Source of the DNA: Poriferisodalis sp965116245
GTDB lineage: Bacteria; Actinomycetota; Acidimicrobiia; Acidimicrobiales; Poriferisodalaceae
NCBI GenBank assembly: GCA_965116245.1
Contig: OZ220497.1
Span: 2,728,001-2,792,000, forward strand
DNA length: 64,000 nucleotides
Reading direction: 5' to 3'
Shown: piece after piece, positions 33,070 through 41,842 of the stretch
Numbering within the stretch: the stretch's first letter is position 1
How the letters are laid out: every line of letters starts with the position of its first letter
Notes under the pieces: model-generated
Seen by the model: the letters and a program-made list of their open reading frames with translations, nothing else
Database searches by the model: none
Told to the model about the DNA's origin: nothing
Translations under genes and position numbers: made by a program

Positions 33070-34385
33070 TCAGACAGCGCAGTCGCCTGTGCCAGGTCGT
33101 CTGCGTCGTCTGTGATGTCGTCCATCAGGTGCCCCATGCGGTTCTTTTTCGTGCGAAGGTAATTCCGGTTGTACGGGTTGGCTGCCAATGGCGTCGGTAC
33201 CCGTTCAACTATCTCCAGTCCGTAGCCCGACAAACCCCCGATCTTCTTTGGGTTGTTCGTCATGAGACGCATGCGATGAACCCCGAGTTCAGCCAAGATC
33301 TGCGCCCCAATGCCGTACTCGCGACCGTCCACCGGCAGACCAAGTTCAAGGTTGGCATCAACCGTGTCACGACCCCGGTCCTGCAGGGAGTAGGCGGCAA
33401 TCTTGTGCCCGATGCCGATGCCGCGGCCTTCGTGCCCTCGCAGATAGACCAGCACACCGGCACCAGCTTCAGCTATGGCCTGTAAGGCAGCATGCAACTG
33501 GGCACCGCAGTCACAGCGCAATGAGGCCAAAATGTCGCCGGTTAGGCACTCGCTGTGTACGCGCACCAGCACCGGCTCGGATCCCATGACGCTGCCGTAG
33601 GTGAGCGCTAGGTGCTCCGTGTTGTCAAAGTCGCGGAACACGTGCCCTAGGAACTCGCCGTAGACGGTGGGGATGCGGGCTTGTGCGATCGGATCCACGA
33701 GACGTTCATTGGCTCGCCGGTAACGGATGAGGTCGGCGATGGAGATAAGCAGCAGGCCGTGCTGCTCACAGAACCGAATGAGATCACCCAAGCGGGCCAT
33801 CGTGCCATCGTCGTTGACGACCTCGCATAGCACTCCTGCCGGTTGGCAACCCGCCAATCGGGCGAGATCTACCGCCGCCTCGGTGTGTCCGGCCCGCTTG
33901 AGCACGCCACCTGGCCGGTAACGCAACGGCAGCACATGGCCGGGGCGGTTGAAGTCGTTGGGGCTGGATTTCGGATCTGCCAGCAAATTGAGGGTGCGCG
34001 AGCGGTCCGCCGCTGAAATGCCAGTCGTCGTGCCTTCGGCGGCGTCAACTGTGATGGTGTAGGCGGTGCGCATCGTCTCGGTGTTGACGCTTACCATGAG
34101 TGGCAGCGCCAGCTCGTCGAGACGCTCCCCTATCAAGGGAGCGCATATGACTCCAGAGGTGTATCGAACGAAGAACGCCATTGACTCGGGCGTAGCGAAC
34201 TCGGCCGCCATGATGAGGTCGCCTTCGTTTTCACGATCCTCATCGTCGACCACTACCACAATCTCGCCACGGCCAATTGCAGCAATCGCATCGGGAATAG
34301 CACTGAATGGCGACACCGGTGACACCGACGACACCGCAGCAGAGTCGTCGGATTCAAGGCGGTCGGTCATGTTGGACTCACTCAT
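33060..34385 (-). CDS. ribBA: Bifunctional DHBP synthase / GTP cyclohydrolase II
   Basis: 441 residues. RibB half: IVVVVDDEDRENEGDLIMAA, HVLPLRYRPGGVLKRAGHTEA and GVLCEVVNDDGTMA. RibA half: VRVHSECLTGDILASLRCDCG carries the three zinc cysteines, then YLRGHEGRGIG and TNNPKKI. Makes two riboflavin precursors from ribulose-5-phosphate and GTP. The N-terminus (about 15-30) has a Val-Ser-Ser/Pro triplet repeat from 9-bp units (34309-34335). The start overlaps the ribE stop by eight bases. Confidence 0.97.
   Translation of the reverse strand: MSESNMTDRLESDDSAAVSSVSPVSPFSAIPDAIAAIGRGEIVVVVDDEDRENEGDLIMAAEFATPESMAFFVRYTSGVICAPLIGERLDELALPLMVSVNTETMRTAYTITVDAAEGTTTGISAADRSRTLNLLADPKSSPNDFNRPGHVLPLRYRPGGVLKRAGHTEAAVDLARLAGCQPAGVLCEVVNDDGTMARLGDLIRFCEQHGLLLISIADLIRYRRANERLVDPIAQARIPTVYGEFLGHVFRDFDNTEHLALTYGSVMGSEPVLVRVHSECLTGDILASLRCDCGAQLHAALQAIAEAGAGVLVYLRGHEGRGIGIGHKIAAYSLQDRGRDTVDANLELGLPVDGREYGIGAQILAELGVHRMRLMTNNPKKIGGLSGYGLEIVERVPTPLAANPYNRNYLRTKKNRMGHLMDDITDDADDLAQATALSDSA
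34309..34335 (-). repeat. Three 9-bp units near the ribBA start
   Basis: GGCGACACC, GGTGACACC, GACGACACC on the plus strand, encoding V-S-S/P repeats ahead of the RibB domain. Confidence 0.8.
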
Positions 34386-34983
34386 CGTCGGTTACCGCAC
34401 CAGTGTGCCCCAACAGTCGCTCGACGTAGCGAGCCAGAACGTCAGCTTCGATGTTGACTGGGTTGCCAGGCTGAACCTTGCCCATGGTGGTCATAGCCAT
34501 GGTGTGCGGGATCACAGCCACCGAGAATTCACAGCCGCCAGCATCGTCGTCAACAATGTCGAAACACGTCAGACTGACGCCATCAAGCGTGACGGATCCC
34601 TTCTCCACTATGTACCTGCGCAACCCGCCCTCAGGTGGAACAGCAACTCGTAACTCTGGAGCAGGACGCACAATCGTCGCCACGCCGTCTACGTGGCCTT
34701 GCACCAGGTGTCCACCGAGTCGGTCCGCATAGCGCATGGCGCGTTCCAGGTTTACCGGATCACCGGGCCGCAACGAGCCCAACGCTGTTCGGCGAGCCGT
34801 TTCGTCGCTGATGTCTGCCTCCCACCAGCCGTCGCCCATCTCGACCACAGTGAGACAGCAACCGTTCACCGCTATTGAGTCGTCGTGGCTGGTGTCGCTA
34901 AGCACGACCTCCGCGTTGAACCGGTAGCGCACGCCATTCTTACTGGCGTAGCTTCCGAGTTCTTCAACGAGTCCGGTGAACAT
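34378..34983 (-). CDS. ribE: Riboflavin synthase alpha chain
   Basis: Dismutates two lumazines to riboflavin. 201 residues with two homologous barrels: MFTGLVEELG opens the first, NGCCLTVVEM and GHLVQGHVDGVATI follow, and the second has DGVSLTCFDI and NIEADVLARYVERLL. ATG 34983 with an AAAGGA site six bases away. It overlaps the end of ribD by 20 bases. The 15-bp repeat that ends ribD lies just upstream of this start and leaves the ribosome site intact. Also called ribC in some species. Confidence 0.96.
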   Translation of the reverse strand: MFTGLVEELGSYASKNGVRYRFNAEVVLSDTSHDDSIAVNGCCLTVVEMGDGWWEADISDETARRTALGSLRPGDPVNLERAMRYADRLGGHLVQGHVDGVATIVRPAPELRVAVPPEGGLRRYIVEKGSVTLDGVSLTCFDIVDDDAGGCEFSVAVIPHTMAMTTMGKVQPGNPVNIEADVLARYVERLLGHTGAVTDDE

Positions 34984-36439
34984 CGGCGTCCTTTTGTTGC
35001 GCGCCTGATTGCTGCGTGCCTGATTGCTGCGTATCGGCAGGGTGCGAGTCCGCGCCGACGGTACCCCTGCCAGTCTCGCCTGCACCAGTTTCGCCAGACA
35101 CTGTCTTGCCAGAACCTGTCCCGCCAGAACCAGTCGCGCTACGACATCGGTGCGCTCCGGAACGATCAGCAGGGCGAGCCGTAACTCGCAAGTCCGGCCC
35201 TACCAGGCTCACATCAGTGATCTGGCCACGCCAGAGCGCATCAATGCTGGGCGCGCCTGCGCCTGAGAGCAACGGCAAACCATCTTCGCCACCCATAAAC
35301 GCTGGCGCCAGATACACGACGTACTCATCCACAAGTCCGGCACGGTGGAAATCGCCCGCTACCTGTGGTCCGCCTTCCACCAGCAGCTCCACGACGCCAT
35401 CGGCGGCGAGTTGTGACAGTATCTCGGGCAGCGGGCCGCTGAGCTCAGTGCAGGGCCGCACCTTGGCCTGCGGTGAAGCCTCGCCAAGCACGTAGCGCCG
35501 CGGATCTAGACGGGCGCTGGCACCGGCCGAAATCAACTGGTTTGACGTTTCGAGCTGTGCTCCCGTGGCGACCTGGTACCCCCGCGCTGCGGTTTCGCCC
35601 GATGCTTCGGGTGCTTCGCGTCCGTCTAGCAGTTTGCGCCGTGGATCGTGGAGTGGCAGGTCTCGAACTGTCAGGCGCGGATCGTCGGCGCGCACGGTGC
35701 CTGCGCCCACCAACACCGCATCGCAGCGGGCGCGCAGCGCATGCGCATCGGCGCGAGCCGACGGTGATGTGATCCACTGCGAGGTGCCGTCGGGCGCGCC
35801 TGTGCGTCCATCCAGGGTTGCGGCCAACTTCAGCACTACCCACGGCCTGCCGCTGCGACGCTGGTGCAGATAGGGGCGCAGCGAAGCTTCGACTTCACGG
35901 GCAGCAACCCCCGAGGTGACCTCAACACCAGCGGCCTCCAGCACTTTGATGCCGCGCCCTGAAACGTTGGGGTCTGGGTCAACCACACCTATGAAGACCT
36001 GTTTGATTCCCGCGGCGACTATCGCTTCGGCACACGGCGGAGTACGACCAGTGTGGGAGCAGGGTTCCAGCGTGGTGAACAGCGTTGCGCCAGTGGTCTC
36101 CGCGCTAGCTTCGCGAGCCGCTTCCAGCGCCACGATCTCTGCATGACGCCCAGGCGGTGGCTGCGTGGCTCCCACAAATGTGGAGGCGCCCAGAGTCACC
36201 AGCACAGCTCCGACCCAAGGGTTGGGAGCTGTCGTTCCCCGCACGAGTTCGCCGAGCTCAACGGCTCGCAGCATGAGGGCTTCGCTGGCACGGCGAGACC
36301 CGCCCGAGGTGCTGGACACGGCGCTCTGAGATACTGGGCCGCTGTGCCCAGCAGCCCGAGACACAGGGCGAGACAAAGGGGCACGGGACGCAGTGGCGCG
36401 AGACAATGGGGCATCGGACACAGGGGGCACGGCCGACAT
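34964..36439 (-). CDS. ribD: Riboflavin deaminase/reductase RibD with repeat-rich ends
   Basis: 491 residues, long for the family (about 360-400). Deaminase domain: APNPWVGAVLV, PGRHAEIVAL (zinc His and catalytic Glu), EPCSHTGRTPPCAEAI (zinc cysteines). Reductase domain: PWVVLKLAATLDGRTG and LLVEGGPQVAGDF. Around the core are about 50 extra N-terminal residues with a 30-bp repeat and about 65 extra C-terminal residues with two separate 15-bp arrays. An ATG at 36274 near the deaminase domain could be an alternative start. The gene overlaps ribE. Confidence 0.94.
   Translation of the reverse strand: MSAVPPVSDAPLSRATASRAPLSRPVSRAAGHSGPVSQSAVSSTSGGSRRASEALMLRAVELGELVRGTTAPNPWVGAVLVTLGASTFVGATQPPPGRHAEIVALEAAREASAETTGATLFTTLEPCSHTGRTPPCAEAIVAAGIKQVFIGVVDPDPNVSGRGIKVLEAAGVEVTSGVAAREVEASLRPYLHQRRSGRPWVVLKLAATLDGRTGAPDGTSQWITSPSARADAHALRARCDAVLVGAGTVRADDPRLTVRDLPLHDPRRKLLDGREAPEASGETAARGYQVATGAQLETSNQLISAGASARLDPRRYVLGEASPQAKVRPCTELSGPLPEILSQLAADGVVELLVEGGPQVAGDFHRAGLVDEYVVYLAPAFMGGEDGLPLLSGAGAPSIDALWRGQITDVSLVGPDLRVTARPADRSGAHRCRSATGSGGTGSGKTVSGETGAGETGRGTVGADSHPADTQQSGTQQSGAQQKDADVHRTR
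34994..35038 (-). repeat. Three 15-bp units at the ribD C-terminus
   Basis: TTGTTGCGCGCCTGA, TTGCTGCGTGCCTGA and TTGCTGCGTATCGGC (plus strand) encode x-x-T/A-Q-Q three times at the end of RibD, next to the ribE ribosome site. Confidence 0.92.
35070..35144 (-). repeat. Five 15-bp units in the ribD C-terminal extension
   Basis: Five units encode T-G/V-S/A-G-x in the RibD frame, a second array distinct from the one at 34994. Thr uses ACT and ACA, Gly GGT, GGC and others. Confidence 0.9.
36369..36428 (-). repeat. Two 30-bp units near the ribD start
   Basis: Two 30-bp units, each itself two rough 15-bp halves, encode ten-residue peptides ending A-P-L-S-R ahead of the deaminase domain. Confidence 0.82.
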
Positions 36440-36448
36440 AGGGGTCTC

Positions 36449-36976
36449 CTAGTGCAGTCGCTCGCCCGCAAGCAGCGCCAACGCATGCCCTAGCACGTCG
36501 GCCACGGCCCGGTAGCACTCCACGCATCCCTTGGTGGAGCCCGGTGTGTTCAACACGATTGTGTGGCCGATGATGCCAGCAATGCCGCGTGACAAGCGAC
36601 CGAGCGGATTCACCAATCGCATGGCTTCGGCGAGTCCGGGTGCTTCGCGCTCAATGACCGCACGAGTTCCCTCAGGGGTCAAGTCCCTCTCGGTGAAGCC
36701 GGTGCCACCAGTCGACACAACCAGGCCAGCGAAGCCATCCGACATGGCTTTCAACGCTTCGGCCACCGACTCGATTCCATCTGCCACCACTCGGCGCTCC
36801 ACGACTTCGTATCCGTCTGCGGCCAGTGCTGCGCCTAGTGCCTCACCGCTGCGATCTTCGCGGGTTCCAGCCACGACGCCGTCTGAGACTGTAAGCACCT
36901 TGGCCTCAAGGCGGTGGCCGCCCGATGGGCTCTGCGTTGAGCGCGATAAGTGCTGAGGGGCGCGAGATTCAGCCAT
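36449..36976 (-). CDS. Molybdopterin adenylyltransferase / MoaB-like protein
   Basis: 175 residues of the MogA/MoaB fold: KVLTVSDGVVAG, VVSTGGTGFTERDLTPEGT (molybdopterin site), GLAEAMR and LNTPGSTKGCVECYRAV. Acts in molybdenum cofactor synthesis; MogA and MoaB cannot be separated by eye. It lies nine bases upstream of ribD, so the cofactor gene heads the riboflavin operon. A low-complexity stretch of about 20 residues leads the protein. Confidence 0.88.
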   Translation of the reverse strand: MAESRAPQHLSRSTQSPSGGHRLEAKVLTVSDGVVAGTREDRSGEALGAALAADGYEVVERRVVADGIESVAEALKAMSDGFAGLVVSTGGTGFTERDLTPEGTRAVIEREAPGLAEAMRLVNPLGRLSRGIAGIIGHTIVLNTPGSTKGCVECYRAVADVLGHALALLAGERLH

Positions 36977-37179
36977 CTTGGCAGACTACCGACGGCCATT
37001 TGGCGGTGTTTGGCCGCGCCGTGAAAAGCTGGTCGTACACAGAGGGTCTCATTTGATGCGCAGCGGCACCGCGTCCCGCCACTTGCCTGTGCTGGCTCGT
37101 TGCCTGTGCGGGCCCGTTGCCTGTGCTGGCTCGGATGCTGGGATCGCCAGGTCGGCAGTTGGCTTACTAGTCTGAGTTC
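36977..37179. other. Divergent intergenic region with tandem repeat
   Basis: No gene is seen. It contains a repeat of TTGCCTGTGCTGGCTCG and variants at about 37083-37134 (three units of about 18 bp). Promoters for the molybdopterin gene and for the amidohydrolase must be here but are not identified. Confidence 0.7.
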
Positions 37180-38343
37180 ATGCCCTACGCGCGCGACCGC
37201 ATCTACCTTGACGCCGACAGCCACCTTATGGAGCTGCCGGATTTTCTGCGGGCTCATGCCGATCCGAGTATTCGAGATCGCATCCCCGAGATTGACTTCA
37301 CTAGCGGTGGCCGCCTAACCGAGGATCTAGCAAAGGCAGCACGCATGCGTGCCCATCCGCCAGAGACGGTCAAAGAACTCACTGACCTGGGAGATGACCT
37401 AATCGCCGGACCCAAGGGATACCAAGCTCTCGGAGCGTTCAATGCTGCCGAGCGCTCCACGGCGCTGGATCTGCTCGGCTTCGCTCAGCAGTTCGTATTT
37501 GCGACTTTTAGTGTCGATGTGGCTTTTGATCCCACCGCCGACCTGGACTTGCGCTATGGCGCCGCCCTCGCTCACAACCGCGGCATGGCCGAGTTCTGCG
37601 CTGGCGATGACCGCTTGATAGGGGTGGCGCTGGTGCCGCTGGATGATCCCCAGTTGGCCATTTCCGCAGTGGACCAGGCACTCGAGTTAGGGCTCGGCGC
37701 AGCGTGGATCCCTCACCGGCCTGCTGGCGGCGCTTCTCCCGGTCACACTCGACTGGATCCGGTCTGGGCGCGTCTGGCCGAAGCAGGCATGCCGTTCTTG
37801 TTGCACGTCGGAGGCAATCCTCTACAGATTGCGCCCACATGGATGGACACCGGTAGGCCGGTGCCGACCGACTGGCTCGGTGGCGGCGAGAACGTGCGGG
37901 GTAAGGACATGGTCGCGCTGCACCACGCCGCTGAAACCTTCGTCGGCGTGATGGTGCTCGATGGGGTGCTCGCCCGTCATCCGAACCTGCGCGGCGGCGT
38001 AATTGAGTTGGGCGCTGGCTGGGTGCCCCAGATGCTGCGACGGCTGGATCAGGTAGTGGAGATCTGGCAGCGGTCGGAGCCGGATCTGGCTTCATTGGGC
38101 GCTGCCCCTTCGGAGCAGATCACCAATCAGATGGCCTTCACGCCTTACCCGTTTGAAGATGTGGGCGCGATGATCCGCGACTCTAATGAACAATTGTATT
38201 TGTTCTCTAGCGACTATCCGCACATTGAAGGCGGCCGCAATCCGTTGGGACGCTTCAACTCGTCGCTGGAGGGCTTTGACGAGCGGGTGTGTGACCGCTT
38301 TTTCGCTGACAACATGGCAGATCTGCTTGGCACCCGCGCCTGA
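37180..38343 (+). CDS. Amidohydrolase 2 family protein
   Basis: 387 residues, TIM-barrel metal-dependent hydrolase or decarboxylase of the COG2159 type. It starts YLDADSHLMELPDFL, in place of the usual DxDxH metal motif (D-A-D-S-H is kept), continues with AAWIPHRPAG, FLLHVGGNPL, the family block GVLARHPNLRGGVIELGAGWVPQML and ends with FSSDYPHIEGGRNP, the catalytic Asp region. The substrate is unknown. ATG 37180. Probably catabolic, like its neighbours. Confidence 0.85.
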   Translation: MPYARDRIYLDADSHLMELPDFLRAHADPSIRDRIPEIDFTSGGRLTEDLAKAARMRAHPPETVKELTDLGDDLIAGPKGYQALGAFNAAERSTALDLLGFAQQFVFATFSVDVAFDPTADLDLRYGAALAHNRGMAEFCAGDDRLIGVALVPLDDPQLAISAVDQALELGLGAAWIPHRPAGGASPGHTRLDPVWARLAEAGMPFLLHVGGNPLQIAPTWMDTGRPVPTDWLGGGENVRGKDMVALHHAAETFVGVMVLDGVLARHPNLRGGVIELGAGWVPQMLRRLDQVVEIWQRSEPDLASLGAAPSEQITNQMAFTPYPFEDVGAMIRDSNEQLYLFSSDYPHIEGGRNPLGRFNSSLEGFDERVCDRFFADNMADLLGTRA

Positions 38344-38390
38344 GCATCGCACTCTCGTTTGAGCATCGCACTTACTCCCGAGCATCACTA
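38341..38390 (+). repeat. Tandem repeat after the amidohydrolase gene
   Basis: TGAGCATCGCACT occurs twice, about 19 bases apart, followed by a partial third unit GAGCATCACT. The first copy includes the stop codon of the gene. Confidence 0.8.
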
Positions 38391-38398
38391 GGCCGAAC

Positions 38399-38827
38399 AT
38401 GACTGGAATCAGTGAAGTGACCCGCGTCGTTGCATTTGACCTGGACACGGTCCGGGTGGTGCTGCACGTGCTGGCAATAACGGTCTGGATAGGCGGCCAG
38501 ATTGTTGTGGGCGCGGTAGTGCCCGTCGTCGGCCGCGCCTACCCCGGCTCAGGCAAGGTGGCGGCTAAGGCATTCTCGCGCGTTGCGTGGCCTGCGTTCG
38601 GCATCGCTGTGGTGACTGGCCTGTGGTCGATGCTGGCAATCCCCAGCGAACAGACAAGCTCGGGCTGGTCCATGCTGCTGGGCATCAAAATGCTGTTGGT
38701 CCTGGTCTCCGGCGTCGCTGCACTGATGCACCAAAACGCTGGCGACAATGGCATGAAACGTGGCATCACTGCGGGAGTCTCGCTGTTGTGCGGCCTGACG
38801 GCGCTGCTCTTCGGCGTGATGCTCTAG
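38399..38827 (+). CDS. Small integral membrane protein (CopD/DUF2269-like)
   Basis: 142 residues with four predicted membrane segments: VVLHVLAITVWIGGQIVVGAVV, AWPAFGIAVVTGLWSMLA, LLGIKMLLVLVSGVAAL and GVSLLCGLTALLFGVML. The first has the His and Trp-Ile-Gly pattern of CopD-like and DUF2269 proteins. Its function is unknown. ATG 38399. Confidence 0.72.
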   Translation: MTGISEVTRVVAFDLDTVRVVLHVLAITVWIGGQIVVGAVVPVVGRAYPGSGKVAAKAFSRVAWPAFGIAVVTGLWSMLAIPSEQTSSGWSMLLGIKMLLVLVSGVAALMHQNAGDNGMKRGITAGVSLLCGLTALLFGVML

Positions 38828-38970
38828 CTTCAGCCGCAGGCGTGGAAACCTCGCGCTTTACGCGCTTTACTTGCGCGAGATTGCCAGCCAGCGAGACAGC
38901 GAATCGGCGACACTGCCGAAATGGCTTAGCAATAGGACACTAAATCGCCAAAACGAAGGGGCGCGAGCCG

Positions 38971-39831
38971 ATGAGCGAATCCGACTACAAGTGTTTTGAG
39001 TTGGAGGTGCGGGACCACGTCGCTTACCTCACAATGAACAGGCCAGAGAAGGCCAACTCAATGATCGCCCCATTCTGGCATGAACTCCCCGACCTGATTG
39101 AGCAAGTCTCGGCTGGCTCCGATGCCCGAGTCGTAGTGCTAGCAGCCAATGGCCGACACTTCTGCTCGGGCATGGACCTATCAGTATTCGGAGGTTCGGG
39201 TGGTCCGAGTAACTCTGCTGATAGCGGCCACGGCAGCCGAACGCGGGCTCAGTTCCGTTCCACCGCGATGAGGTTGCAGAACTCGTTTAGCGCGCTGGAG
39301 CACAGTCGGCTGCCTGTGATCGCGGCAGTGCAGGGAGCGTGTGTGGGCGGGGGCATCGACATGATCTCTGCATGCGATCTTCGCTACGCCACCAGCGACG
39401 CATTTTTTGTTATCCAAGAGATCAATATCGGCATGACCGCCGATGTGGGCACGCTGCAGCGCATGCCCAAGCTGGTACCCGAGGGTGTGGTGCGAGAGCT
39501 GGCCTACACAGGTCGGCGCATGGGTGCCGAGGAGGCCAAGGAGCGAGGCTTCGTTAACGCCGTCTACAACGATCACGCTTCGATGATGGATGCCGTCGGT
39601 GAGGTGGCTAGCCAGATAGCCGCCAAGAGCCCGATGGCCATATGGGGCACCAAGAACTCTCTGAACTATGCCCGTGACCACTCGGTGGCAGATGGCTTGG
39701 AGCAAATTGCTACCTGGAACGCTGCCATGTTTGACACCGACGACATGGCCGAGGCTTTCTCAGCTCAGCTAGACAAACGCGATCCGGAGTTCCCCGACCA
39801 CCGCCAGTTGCATCACGGCATCGGCACCTGA
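38971..39831 (+). CDS. Crotonase family, dienoyl-CoA isomerase-like
   Basis: 286 residues. YLTMNRPEKANSM, oxyanion-hole segment HFCSGMDL and the second GACVGGGIDMISACDLR are crotonase features. The block FVIQEINIGMTADVGTLQRMPK matches delta3,5-delta2,4-dienoyl-CoA isomerases, which use the Glu and Asp seen here, more than plain enoyl-CoA hydratases. Probably works in breakdown of unsaturated fatty acids. ATG 38971 with GAAGGGG upstream. An insertion-like Ser/Gly-rich loop follows the oxyanion hole. Confidence 0.87.
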   Translation: MSESDYKCFELEVRDHVAYLTMNRPEKANSMIAPFWHELPDLIEQVSAGSDARVVVLAANGRHFCSGMDLSVFGGSGGPSNSADSGHGSRTRAQFRSTAMRLQNSFSALEHSRLPVIAAVQGACVGGGIDMISACDLRYATSDAFFVIQEINIGMTADVGTLQRMPKLVPEGVVRELAYTGRRMGAEEAKERGFVNAVYNDHASMMDAVGEVASQIAAKSPMAIWGTKNSLNYARDHSVADGLEQIATWNAAMFDTDDMAEAFSAQLDKRDPEFPDHRQLHHGIGT

Positions 39832-39843
39832 GAGTTCGCGCAC

Positions 39844-40614
39844 ATGACGCAACTCTCACTATTGCCGCTGGAATGCGGCTGGCTTTCAACCGCTACAGCA
39901 TCCGTTATTGCTGACGCGCCCGGCGACGTGAGGCTGCCAATAGGTAGCTGGCTGGTGCGCCACCCCAGCGGCCAAAAACTGGTGTTTGACACCGGCATGC
40001 ATCCCCAAGTGCAAGACGGTGTCGGCTCTCGGTACCCGCGGCTCGCCAGGTCATTCACAGCCGATTATTCGGCGGGCGAAGAGGTCTCTGCACGGTTGAC
40101 CAGCGCGGACCTAGACCCAGCGGAACTGACCTTTGTCGTGTTCAGTCATCTGCACTTTGACCACTGCGGCGGCACTGAATTGTTGCCAAATGCCCGGCTA
40201 ATCTGCCAGCGTGCCGAGTGGGATTCCGCACATCACCCAAAGCTCATCGAATACGAGGTGTACAAGCCCGAGGACTTCGACCTCGGACACGACGTAGTAC
40301 TCATAGACGGCGAATATGACGTGTTCGGCGATGGCTCAGTGATGTGCGTTCCAACGCCGGGCCACACTGCGGGCCATCAGTCGCTTCGTGTTGAACTGGA
40401 CAGCGGTCCAGTGGTGCTAACGGGTGACTGCATCTATTGGGAAGATGTGCTGGACCGGATGCTGTTGCCGCCGTTCGGCTTCAACCACGACATGCAACTG
40501 GCCTCGATGCGCCAGCTCAAATCGATGCGCGACAACGAAGGATGCCGACTGCTGTACGGACACGACGCCAACCAGTGGGCGACTCTGCCACACGAAGGCA
40601 TAGGTCTGACCTGA
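39844..40614 (+). CDS. MBL-fold metallohydrolase (lactonase-like)
   Basis: 256 residues. The zinc motif is VVFSHLHFDHCGG (HxHxDH), with TPGHTAGHQSL, GDCIYWE and a final GHDANQW supplying the other ligands. The N-terminal layout resembles N-acyl homoserine lactone lactonases, but many MBL enzymes share it. It follows the crotonase gene after 12 bases and probably shares its messenger. Confidence 0.86.
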   Translation: MTQLSLLPLECGWLSTATASVIADAPGDVRLPIGSWLVRHPSGQKLVFDTGMHPQVQDGVGSRYPRLARSFTADYSAGEEVSARLTSADLDPAELTFVVFSHLHFDHCGGTELLPNARLICQRAEWDSAHHPKLIEYEVYKPEDFDLGHDVVLIDGEYDVFGDGSVMCVPTPGHTAGHQSLRVELDSGPVVLTGDCIYWEDVLDRMLLPPFGFNHDMQLASMRQLKSMRDNEGCRLLYGHDANQWATLPHEGIGLT

Positions 40615-40719
40615 CCGTGTCCGCCCTGTCGTTGGCGTCCTTGGCCTGGCTGTCCTTGGTCTGACTTTCCCGACTACCCCGGCGGAGCCCGTCACATGTT
40701 GGACGTGCTCGTCCTCAAG

Positions 40720-41733
40720 CTAGGCAGGCGGCGCTAAGCGGTAAAAGCGGCGCGCCGTGCCCGAAAACAGCTCGGCTCGCTCAGCGGCCGTGTAGCCCGC
40801 CTGATCACAAATCCGTTGAAATGCGTTGAACAACACCGTGTAAGAGCAGCCCTGCTTGTCAACCGGGAAGTTGCTTTCAAACATGCATCGCTCCGGGCCG
40901 AAGGTCTCAATGCAATGGCGGATGTCATCACTCCAAGTGGCAGCAACGTGCTCTGAGGAGGGCGCCTGCGCGAGTCGCTTGAATCCAACTCCATAGATGC
41001 TCATGCCGATCCCGCCAACCTTCACGACTACCTGAGGCTGACGGGCCAGCGCCTCCAGCGCTGGTCGCACCACCGCACGTACCTCGTCTCGACGGTCGGC
41101 GTAGGGGCCGATTCCCAGTGGACCGCCAAGATGATCCAGTACTACGGGCGTGTCGGGCAACCGGTGAGCGAGCTCTACTAGCTCATTGACCTGCGGATGG
41201 AACATCCAGGCATCAAAACTGAAGCCCATCTGGCCGAGTGTTGCGTAGCCGTCCCGGAAGTCTGGGTCAGACAACAACTGGGGCGGCGGCTTGGTGTGGC
41301 TCTCGCGGATCTGATCGCTGGCGTCCCATGCACTCGCGTGACGGATACCACGAAACAGTCCACCGCCAGCCTCTTCATGCGCTGCGAGCACTTCCTCCAC
41401 TGCCTTGCCCAGCGTGAGGTCAGCGAAGCTGACTATGGCCGAGATGGTCGCTCCATCAGCTTCGGCCGAAATCTGGGCCTGCTCCCGCACAAACTCGGTC
41501 TCGCCGACCGGACGCAAATGCTCAGGTCCGCTGGTGCGATAACCCGCAGCACACTCCACGAACACTGTCTGGGTGACGTTGTGGCCAGCGCCAGTATCGG
41601 CGTGGAGTTGCGGCACAAGATAGGTACCCGTCGGGAAGTCCCAGAGGTGATGATGCGGATCAACGATCTCCTCGTCGGGATCCACCGGCTGCTCCACGGT
41701 GGCTGCCAGCCATGCGTCTTTGTCGTTGGTCAC
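40720..41733 (-). CDS. Amidohydrolase 2 family protein (lactonase-type)
   Basis: About 337 residues. The N-terminal IVDPHHHLWDFP is the metal motif of COG3618-type amidohydrolases (dicarboxylate lactonase relatives); GIRHASAW, TPVVLDHLGGP and MFESNFPVDK are the other strand motifs. Cytoplasmic ring-cleavage or lactone hydrolysis is plausible. GTG 41733 is preceded by GGGGGTG; a TTG at 41766 would add 11 residues. Convergent with the MBL gene; the 105-base gap has a degenerate GTCCTTGGC repeat. Confidence 0.84.
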   Translation of the reverse strand: MTNDKDAWLAATVEQPVDPDEEIVDPHHHLWDFPTGTYLVPQLHADTGAGHNVTQTVFVECAAGYRTSGPEHLRPVGETEFVREQAQISAEADGATISAIVSFADLTLGKAVEEVLAAHEEAGGGLFRGIRHASAWDASDQIRESHTKPPPQLLSDPDFRDGYATLGQMGFSFDAWMFHPQVNELVELAHRLPDTPVVLDHLGGPLGIGPYADRRDEVRAVVRPALEALARQPQVVVKVGGIGMSIYGVGFKRLAQAPSSEHVAATWSDDIRHCIETFGPERCMFESNFPVDKQGCSYTVLFNAFQRICDQAGYTAAERAELFSGTARRFYRLAPPA

Positions 41734-41842
41734 CGTTGCACCCCCGATGTCGGACCATGTTGCCAACGCGCCGAACTGTAGGCGACTCGGGCGATCAACC
41801 GAGCATGTGACGGGACGCCCACCTGTTCAGATGTCTGTGTGT

